Shown here: positions 43,665 through 54,189 of the stretch, one piece after another
Layout: each line of letters opens with the position of its first letter
Numbering within the stretch: the stretch's first letter is position 1
DNA from: Ascarosepion bandense
Lineage: Eukaryota > Mollusca > Cephalopoda > Sepiida > Sepiidae
NCBI GenBank assembly: GCA_037127315.1
Contig: JBBBDQ010001027.1
Span: forward strand, 4,511,001 to 4,575,000
DNA length: 64,000 nucleotides
Direction of reading: 5' to 3'
Notes under the pieces: model-generated
What the model was told of the DNA's origin: nothing
Database searches by the model: none
Seen by the model: only the letters and a program-made list of their open reading frames with translations
Program-made: the position numbers and the translations under genes

Positions 43665-44510
43665 ACCTCGCTGCCGAGCTTAGAAAAGACCTCCAATCCA
43701 TGGCGGACCGGAGTAAGAAATGGCTTGTGAATTTTAATGCTTCCAAAACGAAGCTGCTATCTGCTATCATCACAGACAATCGCTCCTACCCTCTATTAGC
43801 ATGGATCAAGCTAGTCTCCCTGAAAGCAAAACACTGCACCTCCTTGGGTTAACTCTCACAACAGACCTCAAGGGAAATGACTATATAGAATCCATAGTTA
43901 AATCCGCTGCTAAAAAGGTCAGTTCTCTATGCAGAGCCAGGAAGTTTTTCCTGTCTGAAACAATCTTGCACATATATAAATCTTCCATCTGTCCCTGCAT
44001 TGAATATTGCTGCCATATCTGGTCAGGTGCTCCTGCTATCTACCAAAGGAAAATCTGTCATGTGATAGATCCTGACTTGGCAGCTCAGATACAGTCACTT
44101 TCTCACCGGTGCAATGTAGCTTCCCTGTGTCTTTTCTACAAACACTTTCACAGCTTCTGCTCCGACAAACTTAGCTCACTGGTGCCCCTATATATGAATT
44201 TACTCAAGCCACAAGATTAGCAACTAGGTCCCACTCTTTTATTGTGAAACCAATAAAATGTAAATGCAAATTCTACTCTATCAGCTTCTTTTCTTGCACT
44301 TTTCTGCCTATGGAATTCCCTTCTGTTTACTTGCTTCCCTGACAACTACAATCTCCAAGAATTTAAATGTAAAATCAATAGTCATCTCCTATCTCACTAA
44401 CCTGCATCCTCTCTCATCAGTATTCTCATTCTTCTCTTATCCACTTCCTGACTCCCCCTATAACCTGTCACTCTTTCTCATAACCTTCCTCCTATGTAAT
44501 TTTGTCAAAA
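43665..44510 (+). pseudogene. LINE-J RT C-terminal half
   Basis: Begins in RT (AELRKDLQSMADRSKKWLVN, FNASKTKLLS), shifts frame at about 43775-43800, then SLPESKTLHLLGLTLTTDLK, RARKFFLSETILHIYKSSIC, CIEYCCHIWSGAPAI, a 30-bp deletion, KICHVIDPDLAAQIQSLSHR and the terminal region. The 3' UTR stops short of the A-tail near 44510. Confidence 0.85.
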
Positions 44511-44534
44511 ATCTCAAGATATATAGCAGAATAA

Positions 44535-44632
44535 CAGAAAGAAAAGAGAGAAAGATTGAAGTTAGATCACGTTGGTGAGAAAGTGACTGAGGTCAAGATG
44601 CCAGGTCAGGATCAATTACATTATAGACTCTT
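44535..44632 (-). pseudogene. LINE-J fragment, inverted
   Basis: About 100 bp matching the antisense of the CNVIDPDLA-SLS region (ctgaggtcaagatgccaggt; compare 24330-24380). Lies between a plus-strand LINE-J and an RTE piece. Confidence 0.6.
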
Positions 44633-45300
44633 CCTTGATGCAAGCTACAAATTGCAGGTAGTGAAAGAAAGCAAGAAGAAAGGACTAACCTTCAATTGTA
44701 AAAAGGCTAAATGTATGCCAGCAAGAAAAAGAGCCCAAGACGCAAGCTACAGATTAGAGATAGTAAATGAAAGCAAGAAGAAAGTACTTGTAGCAGCCAC
44801 AGATCTATTTCCTTTAGCGAATCAGTGCCCCTGACGGGAGATTCGGTCACTCACTGACCAATCAACGGGCGGAGCGCATTGATTCCTCTCTAGAACTATT
44901 TTTCCTAGTCCTTGTTGGGAGAACGGAGGAAAGCCAGAGAGCCATGAGCCCACGGCAGTAACGGACGTCTCGCTCACATCGCTGCCACTGATTCCCCATG
45001 GAATGCTTTCGCGGAAGACGCTGCTGCTAGCTTCACCATGGACACTTACATACTACCAATCTTGTACGTTTACTGTGTCATAAACCATTCTTTGTTGTTG
45101 TTCTAAAAGCAAGTTTCGTCATTCATTTGTGTGCCTAAAAAATATAGTGTTGGGGAAATTAAGCATTTCCCATAACTCCTATAGACTAACCATCAATTGT
45201 ATGAAAACTAAATGGAGACCAGTCAGCAAGAGGAACAGACTAAGATCCAAGCCACAGATTGGAGATGTCAAAATCATCAAGTACAAAGAGGTGACAGTTT
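44632..45300 (+). pseudogene. RTE-like fragment split by a GC-rich insert
   Basis: Left part encodes YKLQVVKESKKKGLTFNCKK and a second near-copy YRLEIVNESKKKVL. Right part (45178 on) encodes YRLTINCMKTKWRPVSKRNR then QIGDVKIIKYKE. These are the post-YADD region of RTE. The GC-rich segment at 44791-45175 separates them. Confidence 0.7.
44791..45175 (+). mobile_element. GC-rich insertion, possible solo LTR
   Basis: Begins TGTAGCAGCCACAG at an abrupt switch from RTE sequence and is much richer in G+C than its surroundings (gagcccacggcagtaacgga). The 3' part is T-rich (ttgttgttgttctaaaagc). The right boundary is not clear and no target duplication was established. An LTR is the simplest reading. 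Confidence 0.45.
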
Positions 45301-45411
45301 TCATACAATTTCTGACGCCAATTCGGTCGGGTTTCAATCCTGGGTTAAAAGCAATCAGAGTCTAACTGTACTGATGAGCAGTGATACAGCAAAACAGATC
45401 TGTCTGTGGAT

Positions 45412-45459
<48 letters not shown>

Positions 45460-45475
45460 ATCCACAGACAGTCTA
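45300..45475 (+). mobile_element. Hammerhead-carrying SINE, head-truncated, with an inverted stub
   Basis: B box gggtttcaatcctggg (about 45328-45343), CTGATGA (45371-45377), stem II gcagt-gat-acagc with one mismatch, AAAA, CAGATCTGTC (45395-45404), then tgtggatgactatata. After a TA tract the end tatagtcatccacagaca returns inverted at 45452-45471, making a palindrome across the microsatellite. Confidence 0.72.
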
Positions 45476-45479
45476 ACGG

Positions 45480-46645
45480 TCAAAACAGAAGACACATTCC
45501 CTTCATTATCAATAACCCTAACCAACCCCACAACAACAACGAACCAAATATAAACAGCGGATGATTCCAGCTCTTGCTTATTCCTTCTGACAAAACGTTG
45601 GACACCCAACGTTGAAACAAACATATGATTGTAGAGGAGAAGACATATATAAAAGAAATTATGTACATGTTCTAAAACATAATTTATAATAAATATTCAC
45701 AGCTCTATACATCATATATCGAGCACTGTTTTAAATTAATGTTTTGGACGGTGAAAAAATTTCTTTCTTCGTTCTGTACTCACTCGGATATATATATATA
45801 TATAAAGAGAGAGGGAGACAGAGGGTAACTGTGGAAGATAGATATAAACATTCTGGATATAGAAAAAGGCATTGCTTATTGACTGCCATTTTCTTGTCTA
45901 AAGTCTTCATCACAATATGTCTGAAAATTATTGTTTTTGGTATAGAACAGGTAAATAAATAACTTCCTTAAGAAAATAATCAGTAGTTTTAAAAATTATA
46001 ATAATTTAACCCTTTAGCTTTCAACCCTGACCCTAAAACTGCCACATAAATATTGGTTCTCAAAGTCTCACTGTTTGTGTGACTTCCTACGTTATTTGCA
46101 CTGACGTCATCATATATCATGAAGTATGATGGCTAGAACACTGAGAGCCAATTTCTATGGGAATGGCAGGGTTAGGGTTGAATACTAAAATGTTGAACCT
46201 ATGTAAAGAGCCTTGTTTTGTGCAAATATATAAATAACATTTATTAAAATGGTATCATAAATGGTTATTTTTTATCATCTATGAAATGGAGGTTGTAGTC
46301 AAACAGAAGAAAGAAACTACGAATTTAGTTACCTCCACTCAACTGCCCCCCCCCACAAAAAACCAGCATATCATAATGTTAAAAGTTTTATCATCAAAAT
46401 GTTTATGCTATTATTAAGAGGAAAGACCAAATTTTGTTGTTATTTTTTTTTAATTTTTTGAATCCTTTCTAACACGTTCGAAATTTTAATTAAATTTTAA
46501 TTTTTTGTTTTATTATTAAGAATATGGAGTTGGTCAAGTAAAATGATTCTGGGGGAATAAATTTTCCCTCGCTCTTGACTGCTGGTCGAGTGCTATCTTT
46601 TACAAATCTCAAAGGCTGTATATATATATATATTGTACTAGTTGT
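45480..46645. other. Unassigned stretch
   Basis: No known gene or element recognised. A segment at about 45835-45960 (agatataaacattctggata ... agtcttcatca) recurs at 49155-49270. TA tracts at about 45790 and 46618. Confidence 0.5.
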
Positions 46646-46649
46646 TTTT

Positions 46650-46890
46650 TTTTTGTTTTTGTTTTTAATCATCTCACCCCAAGCAAGGCATTCCACTGCC
46701 ACTATTGCACATGGAGCTACATAGGGGAAGGTAAAGAGAAGGAGTGGTTAGACATAGGGAATGTCAGGAGGAAGGTGACAGATGAGTAAGGATAGCGAGG
46801 ATGAGGGTTGGGCAGATGGGAAGAGTGTTTGATAGAATGGGAGCAGGTTAGTGTGTTAGGAGGTGTCTATTGACCTTACATTTAAATTTA
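46650..46890 (-). pseudogene. LINE-J 3' UTR and tail
   Basis: Minus strand 3' end at aatcatctcaccccaagcaa (46667). Same subfamily as 61585-61918 (shared aggtgtctattgaccttaca). Truncated at the MITE. Confidence 0.8.
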
Positions 46891-46892
46891 CA

Positions 46893-47070
46893 ATGGTTTA
46901 TAAATTCATCCTTTCACTAGGCAAAATTTTTTCCCATTTCGAAGCTGCTATGCGCGATTCTCATCGGGTGAAAAGATGAGAAAAAAGAAAAAAAAAATCA
47001 CCCGATGAGAAGCGCACATAGCACAAAAATTTTTGTGTAGTGATACTATGAATTTATAAACCATTGTAAC
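46893..47070. mobile_element. Hairpin MITE
   Basis: Ends acaatggtttataaattcat and its inverse, with arms of about 80 bp (cacccgatgagaa in both) around a short A-rich loop. No coding potential. Inserted at the cut end of a LINE-J copy. Confidence 0.8.
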
Positions 47071-47171
47071 AACCATTACAATATAACGCTCTACATTTGT
47101 ATCGAGCACTCTTTATAAAAGTAAATGTATGAACAGCAGGTAAAAAAACCTACGAGTTCTATAACTTAGTT

Positions 47172-47174
<3 letters not shown>

Positions 47175-47221
<47 letters not shown>
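47175..47221. repeat. (TA)n microsatellite
   Basis: About 23 TA units. The following 47260-47700 is purine-rich on the plus strand (gaggggaagaaaggaagaag) without recognised genes; minus-strand F/S/L-rich frames are translated polypyrimidine. Confidence 0.95.
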
Positions 47222-47224
<3 letters not shown>

Positions 47225-47824
47225 AATTATACTTCAGAATATGTACGAACTACAATCTGCTACAAAATTGTACATTTTGTTTTGACATTGAAAGGACAAT
47301 GTCTCATCAGGTAGTTAATAATGGTGGTAATAAACATTTTTGAAAAGAAAAATTTTAAAAACTCACTTCTTTTTATTTTTAGAAAACTTTTCCTACAAGG
47401 TAAAAAAATATTAAAAAAAGAGGGGAAGAAAGGAAGAAGGTAGAAAAGATGAGAAAGAAAAAAAAAGAAATCAAAAAAGGGGAAAGAAAGAGGAAAGAGA
47501 AGGACACAGAGGAAATAAATAGCAAAGAGGAAAACAGTGAGAACGAACCGAGAGAAAAGAGCCAATGAAAACGGCTCGGAGAGAAAGAGACCCCAAATTT
47601 AAGCAGGAAGTAAAATATAAACAGATATTGGTCACATGACATCTGGGCTTAACAAAGAGGAAAAAGTGACAAAATGCACAGAGGGAAGTGTCGGAGAAAC
47701 AGCAAAGAAATAGAAATTTCAAACTTTGGCCAGAAGTGAATCGCAGACAGATACATTCTTTCATTACACTGTATAAAACTAAATCCTTTGGCATTTATAT
47801 ATATATAATCTAAATGTAAATCTA

Positions 47825-48854
47825 TCTAAACTTATTTATAAATGGAACATTGTCTGTGTGTGTGTCTATTTCCGTTACCTATAGACTCCGAAACTGCTGA
47901 ACCGATTTTCTTAAAAATTTACACAGTTGTACTATAAGCAGGATGTGTGTTGTGGTGCATTGGATATCAGCTTGGGACGAGAAATCGGGGAGCCGAGTTT
48001 GAATTCCAGCCGAATTCATTGCAGTCACTTACGCGCAAATACCCTTGGGAAAGGTATTAATCCATCTATTCCTTCCAGTTATGGGTTAAATAACAGGACA
48101 GATTGGGTTCTATAGCCTTGGTCGGCAACCAGTCTACCGCAGAAAGCAATGGCAACCTACTGCGGGATAATCTTCTGCCCAGTCAGTCATGTCTCTTTCG
48201 AGACATGATCGCCCAAGCATGTATCACGTATGGCACTTAACTGACTGACTATAAGCATCTGCGAGTGTACTTAGCTAGCTTTTGTGTCGAGGTATACCCA
48301 ATAAATATTGAAAATCGATAATCGAAAAAATCAGGTTATAGAACGAGCGGTCCGATTTTAATCAAATTTTATACACTCATAGACAAAGACATAAGAAACG
48401 ATATTCAGAAGTTTCAAGGTTGCAGTTCTTACAATAGTGCAGAAAATCGATAATATATATATATATATAAAAGGCGAGATGTTTGTGTGTGTGTGTCTGT
48501 TTATCTGCCTGTATGTCTGTATTTTTTCAGCCCTTTTATTTTAGTTTTTGCTTCGGGTTTGGCTCTAAGTAGGTATAATTGTAGTTCTTAGTCTCAGCCA
48601 TGATACAATTTACTCAGAGGACTTATTTAGCCTTCAAAATTCAGTTTACGATGAAAAAACTTATTTGATATCGAGACCAGGAAATCAAAATTTGACTTAC
48701 ATCCATTCGTTTTTCTTTCAGTCTACCGTTTCGCTTTAACTGGAAACAACTATTGCTTTTTAGTCTTTTGTGCCAATGTCCAAAGAGCTCCAGGATCATG
48801 GATTAGTTTTAAAGCTTTTATTACAGTTGAGCAATGCCGGGCTATACTGATAGT
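47825..48854 (+). mobile_element. Helitron carrying a SINE-A insertion
   Basis: TC start after A (47824), same interior as 14404-15317, and a 3' end gggctatactgatag at 48854 (CTAG degraded to ATAG). SINE-A at 47941-48247 lies within it. No Rep-helicase. Confidence 0.8.
47941..48247 (+). mobile_element. SINE-A, full length, nested in the Helitron
   Basis: 307 bp flanked by actataagca (47931-47940 and 48248-48257); the duplicated bases are Helitron sequence present once in the other copies. A box ggtgcattggatatcagctt, B box gagtttgaattcc. Confidence 0.95.
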
Positions 48855-48874
48855 ATATATATATATATTGTTTA

Positions 48875-49105
48875 ATACTTAGTTTTTGGTCCTAATAGGG
48901 TTAGACCAGTACACATTTGTATTAAAAAGTGTTTGATAGAATTATATTGTAGAACTTTTGAATATTTTCCATTTTTAACCAAGTTAATTCGCTACCCAGG
49001 TTTCTACCATGAGTGGTGTCTTTGGGCGACTTTTGATAACTAAAATTATTAAAAAAACGCCTGAAGACACCACTCATAGTAGAAATAGCAAAATAACTCA
49101 TTTAA
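48875..49105 (+). repeat. Palindromic repeat Q
   Basis: ttgtttaatacttagttttt ... ggtttctaccatgagtggtg, a short loop, then gacaccactcatagtagaaa. The same repeat, inverted and also next to a Helitron 3' end, is at 55062-55345. Confidence 0.75.
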
Positions 49106-49109
49106 AAAT

Positions 49110-50040
49110 GGAAAATACATATATTGAGACAGAGAGACAGAAAGACAGACAGTGGGTAACTGTAATAGATGGATATAAACATTTTGGCCATAGAAAAAGA
49201 CACTGCTTATTGACTGTCATTTTCTTGTCTTAAGTCTTCATCAGAATATGTCTGCAAATTATTATGTTTTTAGTAGTGAACAGGTCAAATGTCTTCAAAT
49301 ATAAAAATCAAATACTTGAAATTTATAAAAATCTTTTTCTTAAAGCAGTTTTTCAGAAACTGTTTAATCAACAAGTGCAAAATGTGTGCGTATAGAAATG
49401 GCTAATTTCACTATTAACATTCTCATCTATCAAGTCAATATTTTCTCACTCCTACACATACGGATATTTTCAGTTAAAGTTTGCTTCTGAATAAGCCTTT
49501 ACAGTTGTTCTCAATTCTTCATTCTCAAATAACAACTTGTGACCTTGCTCAGAGCCATGCTAGAGATTCATGGCATTTCTTCATTCAGTTGGTGCACTGC
49601 CCTCCACACACTCCCTTCCAACACACAATTATGTGTTCATGAGGACGATAAAAGCAGAATAGTGTAATGATTTGCCGATTCCTTTGGCACCGAGGCTGTT
49701 TCGATTACTCCATTCCTGCCTTAGGAGTTGAAGAGACAGCAGGTTGTTTGAATTCAGAGTTTTCATACGATGCCCCCCCCCTCACTGCCATACTGACAAG
49801 ATTCAAAGGAATACAGGGTGTTACATTTGAGGAAAAATTGGTTCACTCTTTACCAAATCTAGGGGACACGCAAGGTAGAGGGTTATGTTGGGGGGCAATT
49901 TTTGTTGAGAGGAGTGGAAGTTTAATTGTTGACCCTATTCTTGAACAGGTTAAGATTGTAGTGATCAGGGAAACATCTTCTTGGGAGTCGATTTGTTGTT
50001 TTTTTTAAGGCATATCCACCACAGTGGGTCATTTAATGCC
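49110..50040. other. Mostly unassigned; one unexplained 113-codon frame
   Basis: The frame 49667-50008 (starts MICRFLWHRGCFDYSIPALG) is the longest non-repeat ORF here. It has no recognised domain, no clear context and ends in a T-rich run, so it is probably chance. At about 50005-50045 the tail motif recurs inverted (catatccaccacagtgggtc atttaatgcc). Confidence 0.35.
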
Positions 50041-50078
50041 AACAAAATTTTGAAATAAATTTATCGCAATAGTTTGAT

Positions 50079-50351
50079 GTCTACGGCTATATTGTGTTGA
50101 ATGCACCAGTTTCTGTCCGATCACCAAAGTTAAGCAACATCAAGCCTGGTCAGTACTTAAATGGGTGACCATTTGGGAATACCAGGTGCTGTAAACAAAA
50201 GAACCAAGAATGGTCCACCAGTCCTCCAGGTTTGGGGGTTGGGTGCAGAGCTAACAACCTTGCCCCGTAAAAGAACAGTTTGTTACAGAAACAGCAACAA
50301 AATGTTGCTGCCCTATGCACCATTGGGTGTGATGGATAAATGATGATGATG
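50079..50351 (+). mobile_element. 5S-headed SINE, second family
   Basis: 5S-like head 50079-50197 (gtctacggctatattgtgtt, agttaagcaacatcaagcct, gggtgaccatttgggaatac), then a body unlike SINE-A (gctaacaaccttgccccgta; aaatgttgctgccctatgc) and a (gat)n tail. Flanked by aatagtttgat (50068-50078 and 50352-50362). The head is closer to ordinary 5S rRNA at its 5' end than the heads at 27.8 and 31.7 kb. Confidence 0.9.
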
Positions 50352-50519
50352 AATAGTTTGATAAAAACAAAGTGTGCATGTTTACATATATATTTTTCAG
50401 TTACTCATATTTTTGAGTACAATCCAACTTCTTTTAGGAAATTTACAATGTTGAATAGTTTTATTTTCATGAAAAGTTTTCTAAAATGACTCACTTGGTA
50501 ATATTTTGTTCACACTAGA

Positions 50520-50850
50520 TCAAAATCTACACGCTATAACAGTATAGATATTTACCCTGCTCTCCCACTGGAGAGTAAGGTGGGGACCCAACCGTGTACG
50601 GATGGGCAGAAGGACAAAAATTCCCCAGTCCCCTCGACCACCAGTTGAGGTGGTCCCGATGATTAGTACCTGGTCCGCCCCTCTGCTGCCATGGGGTAGC
50701 ATGGTCACGGGACACTGTTCCCCAGGACTGGGCATCTTTCAGTGTTATTTTTCTCAGTTGTGACTCTACCCTTGCCGCAACTGAGCCGCACTCTGTCTTC
50801 GAGGACAGAGACGCAACTGAGAGATGATTAGGATTCCCACCTGTTTTACA
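50520..50850 (-). other. GC-richer segment, possible 3' UTR of the I-clade LINE
   Basis: Lies directly downstream (minus strand) of the RNase H region. Richer in G+C than the surroundings (ggagagtaaggtggggaccc). Holds an inverted pair (gttgcggcaagggt... / ...gtcttcgaggacagagacgc) but no protein motif. Confidence 0.4.
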
Positions 50851-51520
50851 TCAGGTAAGTATAACAGTATGTGTTTCACTGTAAATTTCTCTTGGTATGT
50901 AGTTCATATTGGAAATTCTATGCTCTTTAGTAAGTAAAGGTGGGTAATGGTAGGTGTGGCCTATGTGCAGGTGGGCCATCATGACTTGTTCTCTCCTATT
51001 TTTGTATTCAGAGTTCCATTCTACAATGGTGGGTTTAATGTTTTGGAGTTTATTATTAATAAATGTATCCCAATGATGTTGGCATTTTTTAATGATAATT
51101 TTCTTTACAACCGTCTTATAATCGGAGTATGGAATCTTTGTGCTTGTTATTGAATCCTTCCAGGCATTTTTTGCCGCCAAATCCACCCTATCATTTCCTG
51201 GAATCCCAAAATGGCTTGGGATCCAACAAAAGATTATTTCTTTATTTTTAGACAAGTGGTAGATTCTGTTTAGTACTTGTGTGGTTAAAGGGTCCCTAAC
51301 ATTTTTATTTTTTAATGCAGTAAGTGGAAACAAAGAGTCTGTGAAAATTATGAATTTAGTGTGGGTCGTTGTGGTTATTATGTCAAGTGCTAAATTAATA
51401 GCAATTATTTGAGCATTATATATTGAAGCTTTGGTTGTAATTCTTTTCCGTTGCTTATTCTGTTTTAGTATGGCAGCACATCCTACTCCATTTTGACTTT
51501 TTGCTCCATCTATCTATCTC
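50851..51520 (-). pseudogene. I-clade LINE, RNase H domain and C-terminus
   Basis: Minus strand: DGAKSQNGVGCAAILKQNKQ (first Asp), NAQIIAINLALD where the catalytic Glu is replaced by Gln, KFIIFTDSLFPLTALKN (third acidic residue), then CWIPSHFGIPGNDRVDLAAK (HxGxxGN and final Asp). The C-terminal RREQVMMAHLHIGHTY stretch is the post-RNase H region of I-like LINEs. The 160-codon frame 50851-51333 is open. Confidence 0.85.
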
Positions 51521-51544
51521 TCTCTCTCTATATATATATATATA

Positions 51545-51930
51545 TAGGAAAAACTACTAAAAAGTTGTAAGTTTAAAAATGTATTTTTCTGACACTATTA
51601 TTTATTTCTATTATTATATTTGCTATTTCAGACCGTCCTCGGCCTTTCATCAGAAAAATTTTCTTTGAAACAACATTTATAAGTATTATTAAAGATAGGT
51701 TTACATTTACAAATATTAAAAAAAATTGTCGCTTTCTGCGTCATGTGATATAAACAATCTCTTGGACGAACGCTCCTCGCAAAAACGTTTCTAATTTGAA
51801 TTTTAAAATCATTTGTTTCTGATGAAATGCCGAGGATGGTCTGAAATATCAAATATAATAATAGAAATAAATACTGTCAAAAATACATTTTCAAACTTAC
51901 AACTTTTTAGTTGTTTTTCCTATACATATT
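51545..51930. mobile_element. Inverted-repeat element nested in the I-clade LINE
   Basis: Arms of about 130 bp (aaaaagttgtaagtttaaaa ... and inverse) surround 120 bp of unique sequence. Inner arm ends hold tttctgatgaaatgccgagg, a CTGATGA followed by a weak stem and GAAA, as in the other foldbacks. Confidence 0.75.
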
Positions 51931-51961
51931 ATTAAGACAGTATATGTGGATCATCACTATG

Positions 51962-51962
<1 letters not shown>

Positions 51963-52006
<44 letters not shown>
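51963..52006. repeat. (TA)n microsatellite
   Basis: About 21 TA units between the two nested inverted-repeat elements. Confidence 0.95.
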
Positions 52007-52008
<2 letters not shown>

Positions 52009-52862
52009 AATAAAATAAAGACAAGAATAAAACTGTATTTTAAATCGCCTACGCGTTTCATCGTGTGATGGACTTTATCAAGGCAAAAAGATGAAATGAG
52101 CTTTATTCTAAATTACGTATCTTGTAGAGGGGGCTAAGAAATCCCTCAAACAAATAATAAAAAGAAAAATGCACTGCAAATAAAGTCAAATAAACTTTTG
52201 TTTATTTTCGTAAAAAAGATAAAAGAATTATTTTTTTTGTACAAAAATGAAATTGTCCTTAAAGCTGTAAAGAAAAGGGAGAAAGAAAGGAACTGGGAAT
52301 GTGAGAGGGAAAGGTAGGAAGATGTGTAGAGAGCGAGATGAGAGAAAGAGAGGGTGAAAGAATGTTCACTGATACATACTGCCTGGTGTGTGAACTGCTG
52401 AATTCTGTGTGTGTCTGTGCTGTGAGCTGTCCATGTGCCCTTTTGGTGTCAGCTGGTTGCTTCTCCCTCTGGTTTGTTGAGAGTTTCTACCTTCCTTTTA
52501 TCTGGATGGTGAGGCTCTGGGGAGATCAAGAAATGTGTTTCTTATGTCGAGCCCTGATTGGTCAAAAAATCATATTTTTGACCACGTGGTGTGCTTTCCA
52601 CTATGCCCCAGCTTTTGGGTGCGCCGTCCTTGTTTTTGACCCCACAGGGTATGGTAAGTGGTGAATTCCCGCGCAATTATATTTTTTTTTTAGATACATG
52701 TGGTGTGAATTAATTTTTATTGTGTGTGTGTGGAAAATAAAATAAGAAACAGCACAATCTATAAACAAAACAGTGTTTTGCCTTGATAAAGTCCATCACA
52801 GAATGAAACACGTAGGCGATTTAAAATACAGTTTTCCTCTTGTCTTTATTTTATTTAACCAT
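52006..52862. mobile_element. 856-bp element with about 83-bp terminal inverted repeats
   Basis: Left end gttaaataaaataaagacaa ... ttatcaaggcaaaa and the inverted right end ttttgccttgataaagtcca ... ttattttatttaac agree at most positions. The 670-bp interior includes a GC-richer stretch (gatgtgtagagagcgag to gtatggtaagtggtg) with a 108-codon frame of no known domain (52338-52664). Inner arm ends have the form cttgataaagtcc...gatgaaac, again like a decayed hammerhead core. Confidence 0.75.
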
Positions 52863-52891
52863 TCTGTCCTTAATCTCAGATTATAACTGAG

Positions 52892-52922
<31 letters not shown>

Positions 52923-52929
52923 ATGATCT

Positions 52930-53587
52930 GAGTGGTTATTTTTAATATTCAATATTGCAGACTGGTATATGATAGGGTTTGTTTTGAATTTTGGATATCT
53001 TGTAAGGTCTAAGATTATTTTAGGTTGGTTTATGATCCAAGGGAACGTAGATGAAATAATTGATTTATGAATTTGTGTGGTATCTATCGGATTTTCTCTT
53101 ATGATGCTTTTAATGCGTAAACTGAAAGATTTAATGGATTCTTCTTTTTGCTGGAAAAGTTCTGTGTATTGTGGTTGGAAAGTATTACTGTGAGCTGGAT
53201 TTAGAGGACATGATGATAGTTTTCAGTAGTATTGGAGAGCAAGTTTTTCATGTCTTAGTTTAAGAGATGGTTCATTTGCTTCTGTGTATAAGCTTTCAAC
53301 AGGAGAGGTGCTATATGCTCCAAGGGCTAGTCTAAGTCCTTGATGGTGTATAGTATCAAGTTCTTTCAAGTATTTTTTCTAACTGCTCCATATATAATGC
53401 AGGCATCATCAAGTTTTGATCTGATTATAAAGCAATATAATTTTAATAGTGTTTCTTTGCTTCCTCTCCAATCTGTGCTATGGTTCTAAGTAATCGTATA
53501 ACTATATTACATTTGAATTTCAAAAAATTAATATGGGAAACAAAGGAGAGTTTGCAGTCAAAAATGACTTCTAAGTATTTGTAATTT
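52930..53587 (-). pseudogene. I-clade LINE, segment between RT and RNase H
   Basis: Minus strand: YKYLEVIFDCKLSFVSHINF, then KCNIVIRLLRTIAQIGEEAK, as expected just after RT. Lower-scoring segments follow towards 52930. Many stops. The frame 53443-53631 crosses the junction with the LINE-J tail, which proves the insertion boundary. Confidence 0.8.
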
Positions 53588-54185
53588 TTTTTTTTAATCA
53601 TTTCACCCCAAGCTAGGCATTCCACTGCCACTATTGCACGGGGGGTTACATAGGGGAAAGTAATGAGAAAGAGTGGTTAGGGGGTTACATAAGGGAAAGT
53701 GATGAGAAAGAGTGGTTAGATATAGGAAATGTCAGAAGGAGGGTGATAGATGGGTAAGGATACCGAGGATGAGGGTTGGGTAGATGGGAAGAGCATTTGA
53801 GAGAATGGGTGCAAGTTAGTGTGTTAGGAGGTGTCTATTGACCTTACATTTAAACTCCTGGAGATTGTAGTTGTCGGGAAGCAAGTGTATGGAAGGGAGT
53901 TCCACAGGTGAGAAGTGCGAGAAAAAAGCTGTTCGAGTAGAAATTGCAGTTACATCTTATTTGTTTCAGTGTAAAATGGTGGGACCTGCTTGCTAATCTA
54001 GTCTCTCATGCAAATTCATGCCTAGGGGACACCAGTGATTTAAGTTCATCGGAGCAGAAGCCATGAAAGTATTTATAGTAGAGGCACACGGAAGCCATGT
54101 CACACCAGTGAGAGAGTGATTGCAGCCGGTCTGCCAAGTCGGCATCGATCACATTACAGATTCTCCATTGTATTTTGTTAAGAAC
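53588..54185 (-). pseudogene. LINE-J 3' end inserted in the I-clade LINE
   Basis: Minus strand: starts near RGVLNKIQWRICNVIDADLA, continues HGFCSDELKSL and SRTSHLWNSLPYTCFP, then the 3' UTR with a 40-bp direct duplication (ggggttacataggg...agtggttag twice near 53640-53720), and its A-tail at 53587. Same orientation as the host LINE. Confidence 0.88.
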
Positions 54186-54189
54186 CCCG

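Noticed and set aside
49667..50008. Novel 113-residue gene
   Set aside because: No domain, codon evidence or splice context; ends in a T-run. Kept only as an unexplained frame.
53443..53631. Small ORF as a gene
   Set aside because: It crosses the junction of a LINE-J tail and the I-clade LINE, so it is a fusion by insertion.
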